Source: Ectothiorhodospira lacustris | Lineage (GTDB): Bacteria; Pseudomonadota; Gammaproteobacteria; Ectothiorhodospirales; Ectothiorhodospiraceae | Direction of reading: 5' to 3' | Length of the DNA: 64,000 bases | Assembly (NCBI RefSeq): GCF_022227845.1 | Contig: NZ_JAJNQN010000006.1 | Span: forward strand, 98,491 to 162,490 | Shown here: positions 45,879 through 56,569 of the stretch, one piece after another | Layout of the letters: the number at the start of each line of letters is the position of its first letter | Position numbering within the stretch: position 1 is the first letter of the stretch | Made by a program: the position numbers and the translations under genes | The notes under the pieces: generated by a model | Told to the model about the DNA's origin: nothing | Databases searched by the model: none | The model's input: only the letters and a program-made list of their open reading frames with translations

Positions 45879-46657
45879 TGGGACCTTTCCAACGGCTGGG
45901 ACACGCGGCGCTGGGGGTGCTGGAACGCCTGGGGCGGGGTCACCTGTTCCTGTTTCGTACCCTGCTGGCCATGGGGACGCTGGTGCGACGCCCCGGCCTG
46001 CTGGTGCGGGAACTCTATTCGGTGGGGGTCCTCTCCTTGCTGATCATCGCCGTATCCGGCCTGTTCGTGGGCATGGTGCTGGGTTATCAGGGGTATATCA
46101 CCCTGGTGGACTTCGGTGCCGCCGAGGCCTTGGGGACGGTCGTCGCCCTGTCCCTGGTGCGAGAACTGGGGCCGGTGGTGACCGCGCTGCTGTTTGCCGG
46201 TCGGGCCGGCTCGGCCCTGACGGCGGAGATCGGCCTGATGAAGGCGACGGAACAGCTCTCCAGCATGGAGATGATGGCGGTAGACCCCTACAAGCGGGTC
46301 ATTGCGCCGCGCTTTCTGGCCGGTGTGATTTCCCTGCCGCTGCTGGCGGCGATCTTCAGTGCCGTCGGGGTGGCCGGGGGGTATTTCATCGGCGTGGGTG
46401 TGCTGGGGGTGGACGCCGGCGCCTACTGGTCACAGATGCAGGCCAGCGTGGATTTCCGTGAAGACGTCATGAGCGGCGTGATCAAGAGCCTGGTCTTTGG
46501 CGTGGTGGCCGCCTGGATCGCCGTGTTTGAGGGTTATGATGCCACGCCCACCTCGGAAGGGGTGAGCCGGGCCACCACCCGCACCGTGGTGCACACGGCA
46601 CTGGCCATTTTGGCCCTGGACTTCATTCTGACCGGACTCATGTTCGGTGATATCTGA
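45875..46657 (+). CDS. mlaE: Phospholipid transport permease MlaE
   Basis: This 260-residue protein has about five to six membrane helices and the MlaE/permease signature [11 protein letters not shown] near residue 105, then [12 protein letters not shown] near 118. The start is GTG-ATG at 45875/45878, overlapping the mlaF stop. With MlaF, MlaD and MlaB it forms the inner-membrane complex for glycerophospholipid trafficking. Confidence 0.96.
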   Translation: MMGPFQRLGHAALGVLERLGRGHLFLFRTLLAMGTLVRRPGLLVRELYSVGVLSLLIIAVSGLFVGMVLGYQGYITLVDFGAAEALGTVVALSLVRELGPVVTALLFAGRAGSALTAEIGLMKATEQLSSMEMMAVDPYKRVIAPRFLAGVISLPLLAAIFSAVGVAGGYFIGVGVLGVDAGAYWSQMQASVDFREDVMSGVIKSLVFGVVAAWIAVFEGYDATPTSEGVSRATTRTVVHTALAILALDFILTGLMFGDI

Positions 46658-46672
46658 TAACGGGACGGCAAG

Positions 46673-47131
46673 ATGACGACGCGCAGGATCGAGATCACCG
46701 TGGGCATCTTCGTGGCCCTGGGCCTGGCGGCCCTGTTCATGCTGGCGATCCAGGTGAGTAACCTGGGTGAGTACCGGGGCAGCGACGGCTATGAAGTGCA
46801 TGCCTATTTCAACAATATCGGCGGCCTGAAGGTGCGGGCCCCGGTGACCATGGCCGGCGTACGGGTCGGGCGGGTGAGTGCCATCACTTATGATGCCGAG
46901 CGCTACCAGGCCCGGGTCAGCTTCACCGTCTCGGCCCGTTATGACCAGTTGCCCACCGATACCCAGGCCAGCATCTATACCGCCGGTCTGCTGGGTGAAC
47001 AGTACATCGCCTTGGAGCCGGGTGGTGAGGACGAGGTCCTGCGGGCCGGCGACGTGATCCTGTTCACCCAGTCGGCCCTGGTGCTGGAGGAACTGATCGG
47101 CCGGATGCTGGTCAACCTTACCGGAAACTGA
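46673..47131 (+). CDS. mlaD: Phospholipid-binding MCE-domain protein MlaD
   Basis: This 152-residue protein has one N-terminal transmembrane helix (about 8-28) and a single MCE domain: Y-E-V-H-A-Y-F-N-N-I-G-G-L-K near 40, V-R-V-G-R-V near 62 and G-L-L-G-E-Q-Y-I-A-L-E near 103. It forms a hexameric lipid channel on MlaE. It lies 15 bp after mlaE. Its stop overlaps the first possible mlaC start. Confidence 0.96.
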   Translation: MTTRRIEITVGIFVALGLAALFMLAIQVSNLGEYRGSDGYEVHAYFNNIGGLKVRAPVTMAGVRVGRVSAITYDAERYQARVSFTVSARYDQLPTDTQASIYTAGLLGEQYIALEPGGEDEVLRAGDVILFTQSALVLEELIGRMLVNLTGN

Positions 47132-47148
47132 TGCGGAGTCCCCTTGCG

Positions 47149-47798
47149 ATGAAGTCTTTTGTCCATCTGACCTTCACGGCCTGCCTGGTCCTGGTCCTCA
47201 GCCTGGTGCCGGCCGCGGCCACCACCCAGGACCCGGTGAAACTGGTGGAGCAGACCTCTGCCCAGGTCTTGAACAAATTGCGGAAAGACCCGGAGCGAAC
47301 CCGTAATGATCCCGACTTTCTCTATGGTCTGGTGGACGACATCATCCTGCCGATCCTGGACTTCCAGGGCATGTCCCGCCTGATCCTGGCCCGCCACTGG
47401 CGTACCGCCACCCCCGAACAGCGGGAACGCTTCGTAGATGCCTTCCAGAACACGCTCATGCGCACCTATACCCTGCAGATGGCCGAACACATGGACAAGG
47501 ACATCCGGGTTCTGCCTCACCGCAGTCGCCAGGATGAACGCATGGCCTCGGTGGCTACCGAGATCGTCATGGGGCAGGGGCGTTCCAACATTCCCGTCAT
47601 CTACAGCCTGCGGCCTGTGGATGGGGAGTGGAAGGTGTTCGATCTGACGGTGGAAGGCTTGAGTTTCGTGACCAATTTCCGCACCAACTTCGGTGCCGAG
47701 GTGGAGCGTCACGGACTGGATGCCTTGATCGAGCGTCTGGAGGCCGGCGATGAATCCCTCATCGAGGAGGCCGTCCAGATCGAGGCGGGGCCGGGGCG

Positions 47799-47802
<4 letters not shown>
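47149..47802 (+). CDS. mlaC: Periplasmic phospholipid-binding protein MlaC
   Basis: This protein of about 217 residues has a signal peptide (M-K-S-F-V-H-L-T through V-P-A-A-A). R-T-R-N-D-P-D-F-L-Y near 48, L-A-R-H-W-R-T-A near 75 and I-P-V-I-Y-S-L-R near 145 match MlaC/Ttg2D. ATG 47149 has GGAG 10 nt upstream; an earlier ATG at 47131 overlaps the mlaD stop and would add six residues. It shuttles phospholipids across the periplasm to MlaFEDB. Confidence 0.94.
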
Positions 47803-49411
<1,609 letters not shown>

Positions 49412-49416
49412 GTCGC

Positions 49417-50058
49417 ATGCCTGAACAGACACTGACCATCGCCCTGTCCAAGGGGCGGATCTACAAGGATACCCTGCCGCTGCTGGCGGAAGCCGGGATC
49501 GAACCGAAGGATGACCCGGAGACCAGTCGTAAGCTGATCCTGGATACCAACCGTGATGACGTGAAGTTGGTGGTGATCCGTGCTACCGACGTCCCGACCT
49601 ATGTGCAATACGGTGCCGCCGACGTGGGTGTATCCGGCAAGGACGTGTTGATGGAGCACGGCGGGGACGGGCTTTACGAGCCTCTGGACCTGAATATCGC
49701 CCGTTGTCGCCTGATGGTGGCGGGGCGTCCGGAAGCGGGCACCCGGGGCGGACGCCTGCGGGTCGCCACCAAGTTCGTCAACATCACCCGTCGCTATTAT
49801 GCCGAGCAGGGCAAACAGGTGGAGATCATCAAGCTCTACGGCTCCATGGAACTGGCGCCGCTGGTGGGGCTGTCCGACTGTATCGTGGATCTGGTGGATA
49901 CCGGCAATACACTGAAGGCCAACGGCTTGGTCCCCCTGGAGCACATCGCCGATATCAGCTCCCGTCTGGTCGTGAACAAGGCCGCCATGAAGATGAAGTC
50001 CGCCCGCGTCAAACGCCTGATCAAGGATCTTGACGCCGCCGTGGCGCGTCGCGTCTAG
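49417..50058 (+). CDS. hisG: ATP phosphoribosyltransferase, short (HisZ-dependent) form
   Basis: This 213-residue protein is the short HisG class: it lacks the C-terminal regulatory ACT-like domain and normally needs His[11 protein letters not shown] at residues 5-14, [10 protein letters not shown] near 66 and D-L-V-D-T-G-N-T-L near 162 are catalytic-region signatures. It performs the first step of histidine synthesis. The start M-P-E-Q-T is used; an upstream frame overlaps murA. No hisZ is in this window, so it must lie elsewhere. Confidence 0.95.
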   Translation: MPEQTLTIALSKGRIYKDTLPLLAEAGIEPKDDPETSRKLILDTNRDDVKLVVIRATDVPTYVQYGAADVGVSGKDVLMEHGGDGLYEPLDLNIARCRLMVAGRPEAGTRGGRLRVATKFVNITRRYYAEQGKQVEIIKLYGSMELAPLVGLSDCIVDLVDTGNTLKANGLVPLEHIADISSRLVVNKAAMKMKSARVKRLIKDLDAAVARRV

Positions 50059-50144
50059 ACGGGTTGGTATGGCCCATTCGCCGGTCGGCTTCCACGGTGA
50101 GCCGCTATTACTCTGATCGTTTTCTGAGAGGACTATGAAACTCG

Positions 50145-51200
50145 ATGTCATACCAGACCGATGATCTGAGAATCCTGGGTATCCAGGAAGTCTCCTCCCC
50201 GGAACAGCTCCACCGGGAATATCCCGTCAGCGATGAAGCCGCCCGGACGGTCTATCAGTCCCGTAACGCTATTCACCGGATACTTGCGGGGGAGGATGAT
50301 CGTCTGCTGGTGATCGCCGGCCCCTGTTCCATCCATGACGTCGAGGCGGCCAGGGACTACGCGGATCGTCTGCAGGTACTGCGGAATGAACTGGCTTCCG
50401 ACCTGGAAGTGGTGATGCGGGTCTATTTCGAAAAGCCACGGACCATCGTCGGCTGGAAGGGGCTCATCAATGACCCCAACCTGGACAACAGCTTTGAGAT
50501 CAACAAGGGCCTGCGCCTGGCCCGCAGCCTGTTGCTGGATCTGGCCCGGCGCGGCGTGCCGGCCGCGACTGAATATCTGGACCTGATCAGTCCTCAGTAT
50601 GTGGCGGACCTGGTGGCCTGGGGCGCCATCGGCGCCCGTACCACCGAAAGCCAGGTGCATCGGGAACTGGCCTCCGGGCTGTCCTGCCCGGTGGGTTTCA
50701 AGAACAGCACCGATGGCAGTCTGCAGGTGGCCATTGATGCCATCCGTTCCAGTTCGAAACCTCACCATTTCCTGTCCGTGACCAAGGCCGGGCGCTCCGC
50801 CATCTTCTCCACCGCGGGCAATGAGGACTGCCATATCATCCTGCGGGGCGGCAAGACCCCCAATTATGAGCCCAAGAGCCTGGATGAAGCCGCCGAAGCC
50901 CTGCAGGATGCCGGTCTGGCACCCCAGCTCATGATTGACTGCAGCCATGCCAACAGCCGCAAGGACCCAGCCCGTCAGGTGGAGGTGGCCCGCTCGGTAG
51001 CGGCACAGATACACGGCGGCGATCGCCGTATCATCGGGGTGATGCTGGAAAGCCATCTGGTCGCCGGCCGTCAGGACATGGTGGCAGGCAAGCCCTCGGT
51101 CTACGGCCAGAGCATCACCGATGCCTGTATGAACTGGGATGATACGGCCCCCCTGCTGCGAGAACTGGCTGCAGCGGTCAAGGCCCGTCGCGGGCGCTGA
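50145..51200 (+). CDS. 3-deoxy-7-phosphoheptulonate (DAHP) synthase, class I (AroF/G/H type)
   Basis: This 351-residue protein is of the E. coli-like class I size. G-P-C-S-I-H-D near 60, R-V-Y-F-E-K-P-R-T near 91, K-N-S-T-D-G near 186 and I-D-C-S-H-A-N near 265 line the active site. It condenses PEP and erythrose-4-phosphate, starting aromatic amino acid synthesis. Which feedback amino acid controls it cannot be told. It interrupts the hisG-hisD pair. AGAGGA (50127-50132) precedes a nine-codon frame at 50135 that overlaps this start out of frame. Confidence 0.95.
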   Translation: MSYQTDDLRILGIQEVSSPEQLHREYPVSDEAARTVYQSRNAIHRILAGEDDRLLVIAGPCSIHDVEAARDYADRLQVLRNELASDLEVVMRVYFEKPRTIVGWKGLINDPNLDNSFEINKGLRLARSLLLDLARRGVPAATEYLDLISPQYVADLVAWGAIGARTTESQVHRELASGLSCPVGFKNSTDGSLQVAIDAIRSSSKPHHFLSVTKAGRSAIFSTAGNEDCHIILRGGKTPNYEPKSLDEAAEALQDAGLAPQLMIDCSHANSRKDPARQVEVARSVAAQIHGGDRRIIGVMLESHLVAGRQDMVAGKPSVYGQSITDACMNWDDTAPLLRELAAAVKARRGR

Positions 51201-51296
51201 AGGCCCGGGCCGCAACCCTCTTCGCCCCGTCCCTTCTCCCCATGGGGGAGGAGGGCGCGCTACACTGTTCAACTTAATCCGTTTCGAGGCGTCCCC

Positions 51297-52613
51297 ATGC
51301 CGAAGATCAATCGCCTGGACTCCCGACAAGCCGATTTCCGCGTACGACTGGATCAGCTGCTGGCCTGGGAGAGTGTGTCCGACGAGGCCGTGTTCACGAC
51401 CGTGCGCGATATCCTGGCCGATGTGCGACACCGGGGGGATGCGGCGGTGCTGGAATACACGGCCCGGTTCGACCGTCTGGAAAAGGCCGCGCTGACCGAG
51501 CTGGAAATCCACCGTGACCGGCTCGACGCCGCCCTGGTCCGGATCGCTCCGGAGCATCGCGAAGCCCTGGAGCGGGCCGCGGAGCGGGTGCGATGCTATG
51601 CGGAACACCAGAAGCTGTCCGACTGGCAGTACACCGAGTCCGACGGCACCGTGCTGGGTCAGCAGGTCAACCCCCTGGACCGGGTCGGTCTCTATGTGCC
51701 CGGCGGCAAGGCGGCCTATCCCTCCTCGGTGATCATGAACGCGGTCCCCGCCAAGGTGGCCGGTGTGCCCGAGGTGATCATGGTGGTGCCCACCCCGGAC
51801 GGCCAGGTGAATGACCTGGTGCTGGCGGCGGCGGCCGTGGCCGGGGTGGACCGGGTATTCGCCATCGGCGGGGCACAGGCGGTGGCGGCACTGGCCTACG
51901 GGACCGAGACCATCCCTCAGGTGGACAAGATCGTGGGTCCCGGGAACATCTATGTGGCCACCGCCAAGCGCATGGTCTTCGGTGCGGTGGGGATCGACAT
52001 GGTGGCTGGTCCTTCCGAGATCCTGGTGGTCTGCGACGGCAGGACCGATCCTGACTGGATCGCTGCCGACCTGTTCTCCCAGGCTGAACATGACGAGGAC
52101 GCTCAGGCCATTCTGGTCAGTCCCGACGGGGACTTCCTGGAGGCCGTATCCGACGCCATGGATGCGCTGCTTGAGCGCATGCCCCGGGCCGAGATCATCC
52201 GCGCCTCACTGGCTGCCCGGGGAGCCCTGATCCGGGTGAAGGATCTGGACGAGGCCGTGGATGTGGCCAATCACGTGGCCCCGGAGCACCTGGAGCTGTC
52301 CGTGGCCGAACCCGAGGCCATGGCCCGCCGCATTCGCCATGCCGGCGCCATCTTCCTGGGGCGCCACACGGCGGAGGCCGTGGGCGACTACTGCGCCGGC
52401 CCCAACCACGTACTGCCCACCTCCCGCACGGCGCGCTTTTCCTCACCCCTGGGTGTCTATGACTTCCAGAAACGCTCCAGCCTGATTCACTGCTCTCCCG
52501 CCGGGGCCTCCGATCTGGGTCGGACCGCCTCCGTGCTGGCCCGGGGTGAGGGGCTGATTGCCCATGCCTGCTCGGCGGAATACCGTATCGATCCCAACGA
52601 TTGTGATCGCTGA
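51297..52613 (+). CDS. hisD: Histidinol dehydrogenase
   Basis: This 438-residue protein has the family signatures [12 protein letters not shown] near 131, [11 protein letters not shown] near 216, D-M-V-A-G-P-S-E-I near 239, E-H-D-E-D-A-Q near 263 and N-H-V-L-P-T-S near 370. It oxidises histidinol to histidine in two NAD-dependent steps using zinc. The 96-bp gap after the DAHP synthase has a short family B derivative (51227-51258). Confidence 0.97.
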   Translation: MPKINRLDSRQADFRVRLDQLLAWESVSDEAVFTTVRDILADVRHRGDAAVLEYTARFDRLEKAALTELEIHRDRLDAALVRIAPEHREALERAAERVRCYAEHQKLSDWQYTESDGTVLGQQVNPLDRVGLYVPGGKAAYPSSVIMNAVPAKVAGVPEVIMVVPTPDGQVNDLVLAAAAVAGVDRVFAIGGAQAVAALAYGTETIPQVDKIVGPGNIYVATAKRMVFGAVGIDMVAGPSEILVVCDGRTDPDWIAADLFSQAEHDEDAQAILVSPDGDFLEAVSDAMDALLERMPRAEIIRASLAARGALIRVKDLDEAVDVANHVAPEHLELSVAEPEAMARRIRHAGAIFLGRHTAEAVGDYCAGPNHVLPTSRTARFSSPLGVYDFQKRSSLIHCSPAGASDLGRTASVLARGEGLIAHACSAEYRIDPNDCDR

Positions 52614-52644
52614 GCCTGTCCCCATTGCCTGTGTCCACGATACG

Positions 52645-53745
52645 ATGCCCCAAAAAGATTCCCATGCCGTGAACCCGCCTCGCCCGGAACACCTGATCCG
52701 GACCGAGATCCGTGAACTGTCTGCCTACCCCGTGCCTTCGGCCCAGGGATTGGTCAAGCTGGATGCCATGGAAAACCCCTATGAGTGGCCACAGTCCCTG
52801 CGCGATGCCTGGGCCGACACCCTGAGCCGGCTCCCGGTCAACCGCTATCCGGACCCGAGGGGCACGGAACTGGTGGCCCGCCTGCGGACGGTGATGGGGG
52901 TGCCCGACGAGGCGGCCCTGTTGCTGGGCAACGGCTCCGACGAGCTGATCCAGATCCTGCTCATGGCCGTGGCCGGCCCCGGGCGGGTGGTGATGGCGCC
53001 GGAGCCCGGGTTCGTCATGTACCGGATGGTGGCTCGCTGGCTCGGGCTGGAGTTTGTCGGCGTCCCCCTGAAGCCGGACTTCTCGCTGGATATGCCGGCC
53101 ATGCTGGCCGCCCTGGAGCGGCACCGGCCCGCCGTGACATTTCTAGCCTGGCCCAACAATCCCACCGGGAATCTCTGGCCGCGGGCCGAGATGGAGCCGT
53201 TGATCCAGGCAGCGCCCGGGCTGGTGGTGGTGGACGAGGCCTACGGCCCCTTTGCCCGGGACAGCTTCCTGCCGGACGTGGGCACCGATGGGCGTGTGCT
53301 GGTGATGCGTACCGTCTCCAAGCTGGGGCTGGCGGGCCTGCGACTGGGCTATCTGTGCGGGATGCCCGAGTGGATCGGGCAGCTGGACAAGGTCCGCCTG
53401 CCCTACAACATCAACGTTCTCACCCAGGCGGCAGCGGAATTTGCGCTGGAGCATCATGGGGTGCTGGATGAACAGGCGGCCTGGATTCGCCGGGACCGTG
53501 AGGTGCTGTTCGAAGCCCTGGCGAAGCTGCCGGGTGTGGAGCCGTTCCCCAGTGAGGCGAATTTCATCCTGTTCCGGGCTCCGTCCGGTCGGGGGCGGGA
53601 GATCTTCGAGGGGATTCGTGCGGGCGGCGTGCTGATCAAGGATCTGTCGGGGCAGGGGGGGCTACTGACCGACTGTCTGCGGGTTACGGTAGGTACACCG
53701 GAAGAAAATGCCTGTTTTCTGCAGGCGCTCCAGTCCGCCCTGTAA
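52645..53745 (+). CDS. hisC: Histidinol-phosphate aminotransferase
   Basis: This 366-residue class I/II PLP enzyme has G-N-G-S-D-E-L near 94, W-P-N-N-P-T-G-N near 170, V-D-E-A-Y-G-P-F near 200 and the PLP lysine in V-S-K-L-G-L-A-G-L-R-L-G-Y near 226. It acts one step before HisD phosphatase/dehydrogenase reactions. ATG 52645 is chosen, although GTG 52669 is possible. It begins 31 bp after hisD. Confidence 0.94.
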   Translation: MPQKDSHAVNPPRPEHLIRTEIRELSAYPVPSAQGLVKLDAMENPYEWPQSLRDAWADTLSRLPVNRYPDPRGTELVARLRTVMGVPDEAALLLGNGSDELIQILLMAVAGPGRVVMAPEPGFVMYRMVARWLGLEFVGVPLKPDFSLDMPAMLAALERHRPAVTFLAWPNNPTGNLWPRAEMEPLIQAAPGLVVVDEAYGPFARDSFLPDVGTDGRVLVMRTVSKLGLAGLRLGYLCGMPEWIGQLDKVRLPYNINVLTQAAAEFALEHHGVLDEQAAWIRRDREVLFEALAKLPGVEPFPSEANFILFRAPSGRGREIFEGIRAGGVLIKDLSGQGGLLTDCLRVTVGTPEENACFLQALQSAL

Positions 53746-53801
53746 AGTCCCGTGCGGGGTGTCCCCCACCCCAAGTGGCGGCGCAGTGAGCGGTCTGCGG
53801 G

Positions 53802-54962
53802 TCAGGATGCCCGGCGCGCAGCCGGCCGCTGACCGACCTCGGCCTGAATCTGCACCGGCCGGCCTTCCCGCAACCCCTGGATGGCCAGGGTCTCGCCGGG
53901 CTTGCGGCGGGCGATGAAGTTCAGGGCATCCTGAGCGTCATTCACGCGGTCCCCGTCCAGGTGCGTGATGACATCACCGGGGCGGATCCCGGCCCGGGCC
54001 GCCGGGCCGCCGGAGAGTACCCCGGCGATGAGGATGCCGCGGGCGTCCGCCAGGCCGAAGGACTGAGCCAGTTGCGGTGTGATCTCCTGGACCTCAATGC
54101 CCAGCCAGCCCCGCACCACGGTGCCCCTTTCGATGATCTGGGTCATGACGTCCCGGGCCAGGTCCACCGGGATGGCAAAACCGATGCCCTGGGAGCCGCC
54201 GGAACGGGTGAAGATGGCGGTGTTGATGCCCACCAGTTCACCATGGGCGTTGACCAGGGCGCCGCCGGAGTTGCCCGGATTGATGGCGGCATCGGTCTGG
54301 ATGAAGTCTTCGTAGGTGTTGATGCCCAGGCGACTGCGTCCGGTGGCGCTGACGATGCCCAGGGTCACGGTCTGGCCCACGCCGAAGGGGTTGCCGATGG
54401 CCAGGACCACGTCGCCCACCCGCAGGTCGGCGGAGGCGCCGACCACGATACTGGGTAGGGTGCGACCGGCGGCATCGACCCTGAGGATGGCCAAGTCGGT
54501 CTCGGGATCGGTGCCGACCACGGTGGCCGCCACGCTGCGACCGTCCGCCAGCAGGGCTTCGATCTCGTCGGCGCCCTCGATCACGTGGTTGTTGGTGAGA
54601 ATGAAGCCCTGGGGGCTGATGATGACGCCGGAGCCCAGGCTGGTCTGGGTGCGTTGCCTGGGATTGTCGAAGCGGTCGCCGAAGAACTGCCGGAACAGAG
54701 GGTCATCCATGAAGGGATGGCTGCGCTGCACCACTGTCTTGCGGGTGTGGATATTGACCACGGCCGGGGCGGCCTGGCTCACGGCATCGGCGTAGGACAT
54801 CGGGCCCACCATGGGGCCGAGCAGGGCGCTGCGTTCGCTTTGCCGCACCTCCACCACGGGACGGGGTTCCCGCAGCAAGTCGGGAAAAAACAGCAGCATG
54901 AGGGCGGCCACGGCAAGGCCGACGCCCACTACTTGAAGCAGGAAACGACTGATCGGGGTCAT
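53802..54962 (-). CDS. degS: DegS/AlgW-type periplasmic serine protease
   Basis: This 386-residue protein has one N-terminal membrane anchor (about 8-26), a trypsin-like domain with His in L-T-N-N-H-V-I, Asp in E-T-D-L-A-I-L and Ser in G-N-S-G-G-A-L, and a single C-terminal PDZ domain with A-G-I-R-P-G-D-V-I-T. One PDZ and a membrane anchor fit the site-1 protease that cleaves RseA/MucA in the envelope stress response. DegP and DegQ carry two PDZ domains. It is divergent from nif3. Confidence 0.92.
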   Translation of the reverse strand: MTPISRFLLQVVGVGLAVAALMLLFFPDLLREPRPVVEVRQSERSALLGPMVGPMSYADAVSQAAPAVVNIHTRKTVVQRSHPFMDDPLFRQFFGDRFDNPRQRTQTSLGSGVIISPQGFILTNNHVIEGADEIEALLADGRSVAATVVGTDPETDLAILRVDAAGRTLPSIVVGASADLRVGDVVLAIGNPFGVGQTVTLGIVSATGRSRLGINTYEDFIQTDAAINPGNSGGALVNAHGELVGINTAIFTRSGGSQGIGFAIPVDLARDVMTQIIERGTVVRGWLGIEVQEITPQLAQSFGLADARGILIAGVLSGGPAARAGIRPGDVITHLDGDRVNDAQDALNFIARRKPGETLAIQGLREGRPVQIQAEVGQRPAARRAS

Positions 54963-55027
54963 GGCGGTACCATACCATAATGGTGTAGGGTCATGGCCCG
55001 CGAACATTGCAATATGGGGATAAGCTT

Positions 55028-55777
55028 ATGGTCGCCCTGCGGGACCTGGTCAGCCATATCGACACGCTGCTCAATGTGGGCGCATTCGCCGACTATAGTC
55101 CCAATGGACTTCAGGTGCAGGGCAGGCCTCACGTTTCTCGCCTTGTGACCGGTGTGACCGCCAGTCGTGCCTTGATCGAGGCCGCCATTGAGCGGGGGGC
55201 GGACGCCCTGCTGGTTCACCACGGCTACTTCTGGAAGGGCGAGGATGCCCGGATCGTCGGCATGAAGCGGGAGCGCCTGCGGTTGCTGCTTGAGCATGAT
55301 ATCAGCCTGCTGGCCTATCATCTGCCCCTGGATGCCCATCCCGAATTGGGGAATAACGCCCAGTTGGCGGGTTTGCTGGATTTTCAGGTGCAGGGGACCC
55401 TGCGTCCCGACGGTGTGGGGCTCATCGGTGTGCCGGATGTCCCTGTATCCGCGGAAGCGCTCAGGGAGCGTCTGTCCAGGCGTCTGGGGCGCGAGGCACT
55501 GTGGATTCCCGGCGGGCCTGAGGTGATTCGTCGGCTGGGGTGGTGTACCGGGGGCGCCCAGGGCATGGTCGAAAAGGCGGCGGACCTGGGGCTGGATGCC
55601 TACATCAGCGGTGAGGTGTCGGAACAGACCGTTCATGTGGCCCGGGAGGCGGGTATCCACTACTTTGCCGCAGGGCATCATGCCACCGAGCGCTGCGGGC
55701 CGAAGGCGCTGGGTCGGCATCTTGCTGCAACATTAGCACTTTCTCATGAATTTATAGACATAGAAAATCCTATTTGA
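55028..55777 (+). CDS. Nif3-like dinuclear metal centre protein
   Basis: This 249-residue protein has the metal-ligand motifs L-L-V-H-H-G-Y-F-W near 64, Y-H-L-P-L-D-A-H near 96 and the C-terminal G-H-H-A-T-E-R-C-G near 217. It belongs to the NIF3/YbgI family (often annotated as GTP cyclohydrolase I type 2), whose function is unsettled. ATG 55028 has GGGGAT about 7 nt upstream. The degS-nif3-petABC order is shared with other gammaproteobacteria. A possible petA -35 (TTGACG, 55812-55817) lies downstream. Confidence 0.9.
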   Translation: MVALRDLVSHIDTLLNVGAFADYSPNGLQVQGRPHVSRLVTGVTASRALIEAAIERGADALLVHHGYFWKGEDARIVGMKRERLRLLLEHDISLLAYHLPLDAHPELGNNAQLAGLLDFQVQGTLRPDGVGLIGVPDVPVSAEALRERLSRRLGREALWIPGGPEVIRRLGWCTGGAQGMVEKAADLGLDAYISGEVSEQTVHVAREAGIHYFAAGHHATERCGPKALGRHLAATLALSHEFIDIENPI

Positions 55778-55966
55778 ATCAAATATTTGTTGGATGTTGG
55801 GGCGTTTCCTCTTGACGTTGCGGGCGTCTTCGGGAATCCTACTGCGTTTTGAGTGCCCCGACGGGTCAAGGGGTCTTTTGTTCGGCGAGCGGTTCTTCAG
55901 CGCTCGGCCGATGCCGGGTGCCCAACGACCAGCGGTTTTTTTGGAACTCAATTGGAGATCTTTTTG

Positions 55967-56569
55967 ATGGCTAACGAAGGCGTGAACCAGAGTCGACGGC
56001 GATTCCTGGTCGCGGCCACCAGCGTGGTCGGCGGTGCAGGTGTCGTCGCGGTGGCCTATCCCTACCTGGCATCCTGGGCGCCCAGTGCCCGTGCCCAGGC
56101 GGCGGGTGCACCGGTTGAAGTGGATGTTTCCCAGGTGGAGCCGGGGCAGCTCATTCGCGTGGAATGGCGCGGCAAGCCCATCTGGATTACCCACAGAACC
56201 CCGCAGATGCTTGATCTGCTCCCCGAAAACCGTCCCCGTCTGGCGGACCCGGATTCCACCGTGGAGTCCCAGCAGCCGGTCTACTGTCGGAATGAAACCC
56301 GGTCCATCAAGCCGGAATATTCCATTTTGATCGGTATCTGTACCCATCTCGGCTGTTCTCCCAGCTACCGCCCCGAACTGGCTCCCCCGGATCTGGGCAG
56401 CGAATGGCGTGGCGGTTACTTCTGCGTGTGCCACGGTTCACGCTTTGATCTGGCCGGCCGGGTGTGGCGCAACGTGCCTGCCCCGATCAACCTGGCGGTT
56501 CCGCCCCACAAGTACCTGTCGGAGACCCTCGTCATGATCGGCGAGGATGACGAAGGAGTTGCCGCATGA
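55967..56569 (+). CDS. petA: Ubiquinol-cytochrome c reductase Rieske iron-sulfur subunit
   Basis: This 200-residue protein has a Tat-type N-terminus S-R-R-R-F-L-V near residue 9 and one membrane anchor. The 2Fe-2S ligands are C-T-H-L-G-C near 125 and C-V-C-H-G-S near 152. It accepts electrons from quinol in the periplasm and passes them to cytochrome c1. GGAG (55954-55957) lies 9 nt before the ATG. The stop overlaps petB (ATGA). Confidence 0.97.
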   Translation: MANEGVNQSRRRFLVAATSVVGGAGVVAVAYPYLASWAPSARAQAAGAPVEVDVSQVEPGQLIRVEWRGKPIWITHRTPQMLDLLPENRPRLADPDSTVESQQPVYCRNETRSIKPEYSILIGICTHLGCSPSYRPELAPPDLGSEWRGGYFCVCHGSRFDLAGRVWRNVPAPINLAVPPHKYLSETLVMIGEDDEGVAA

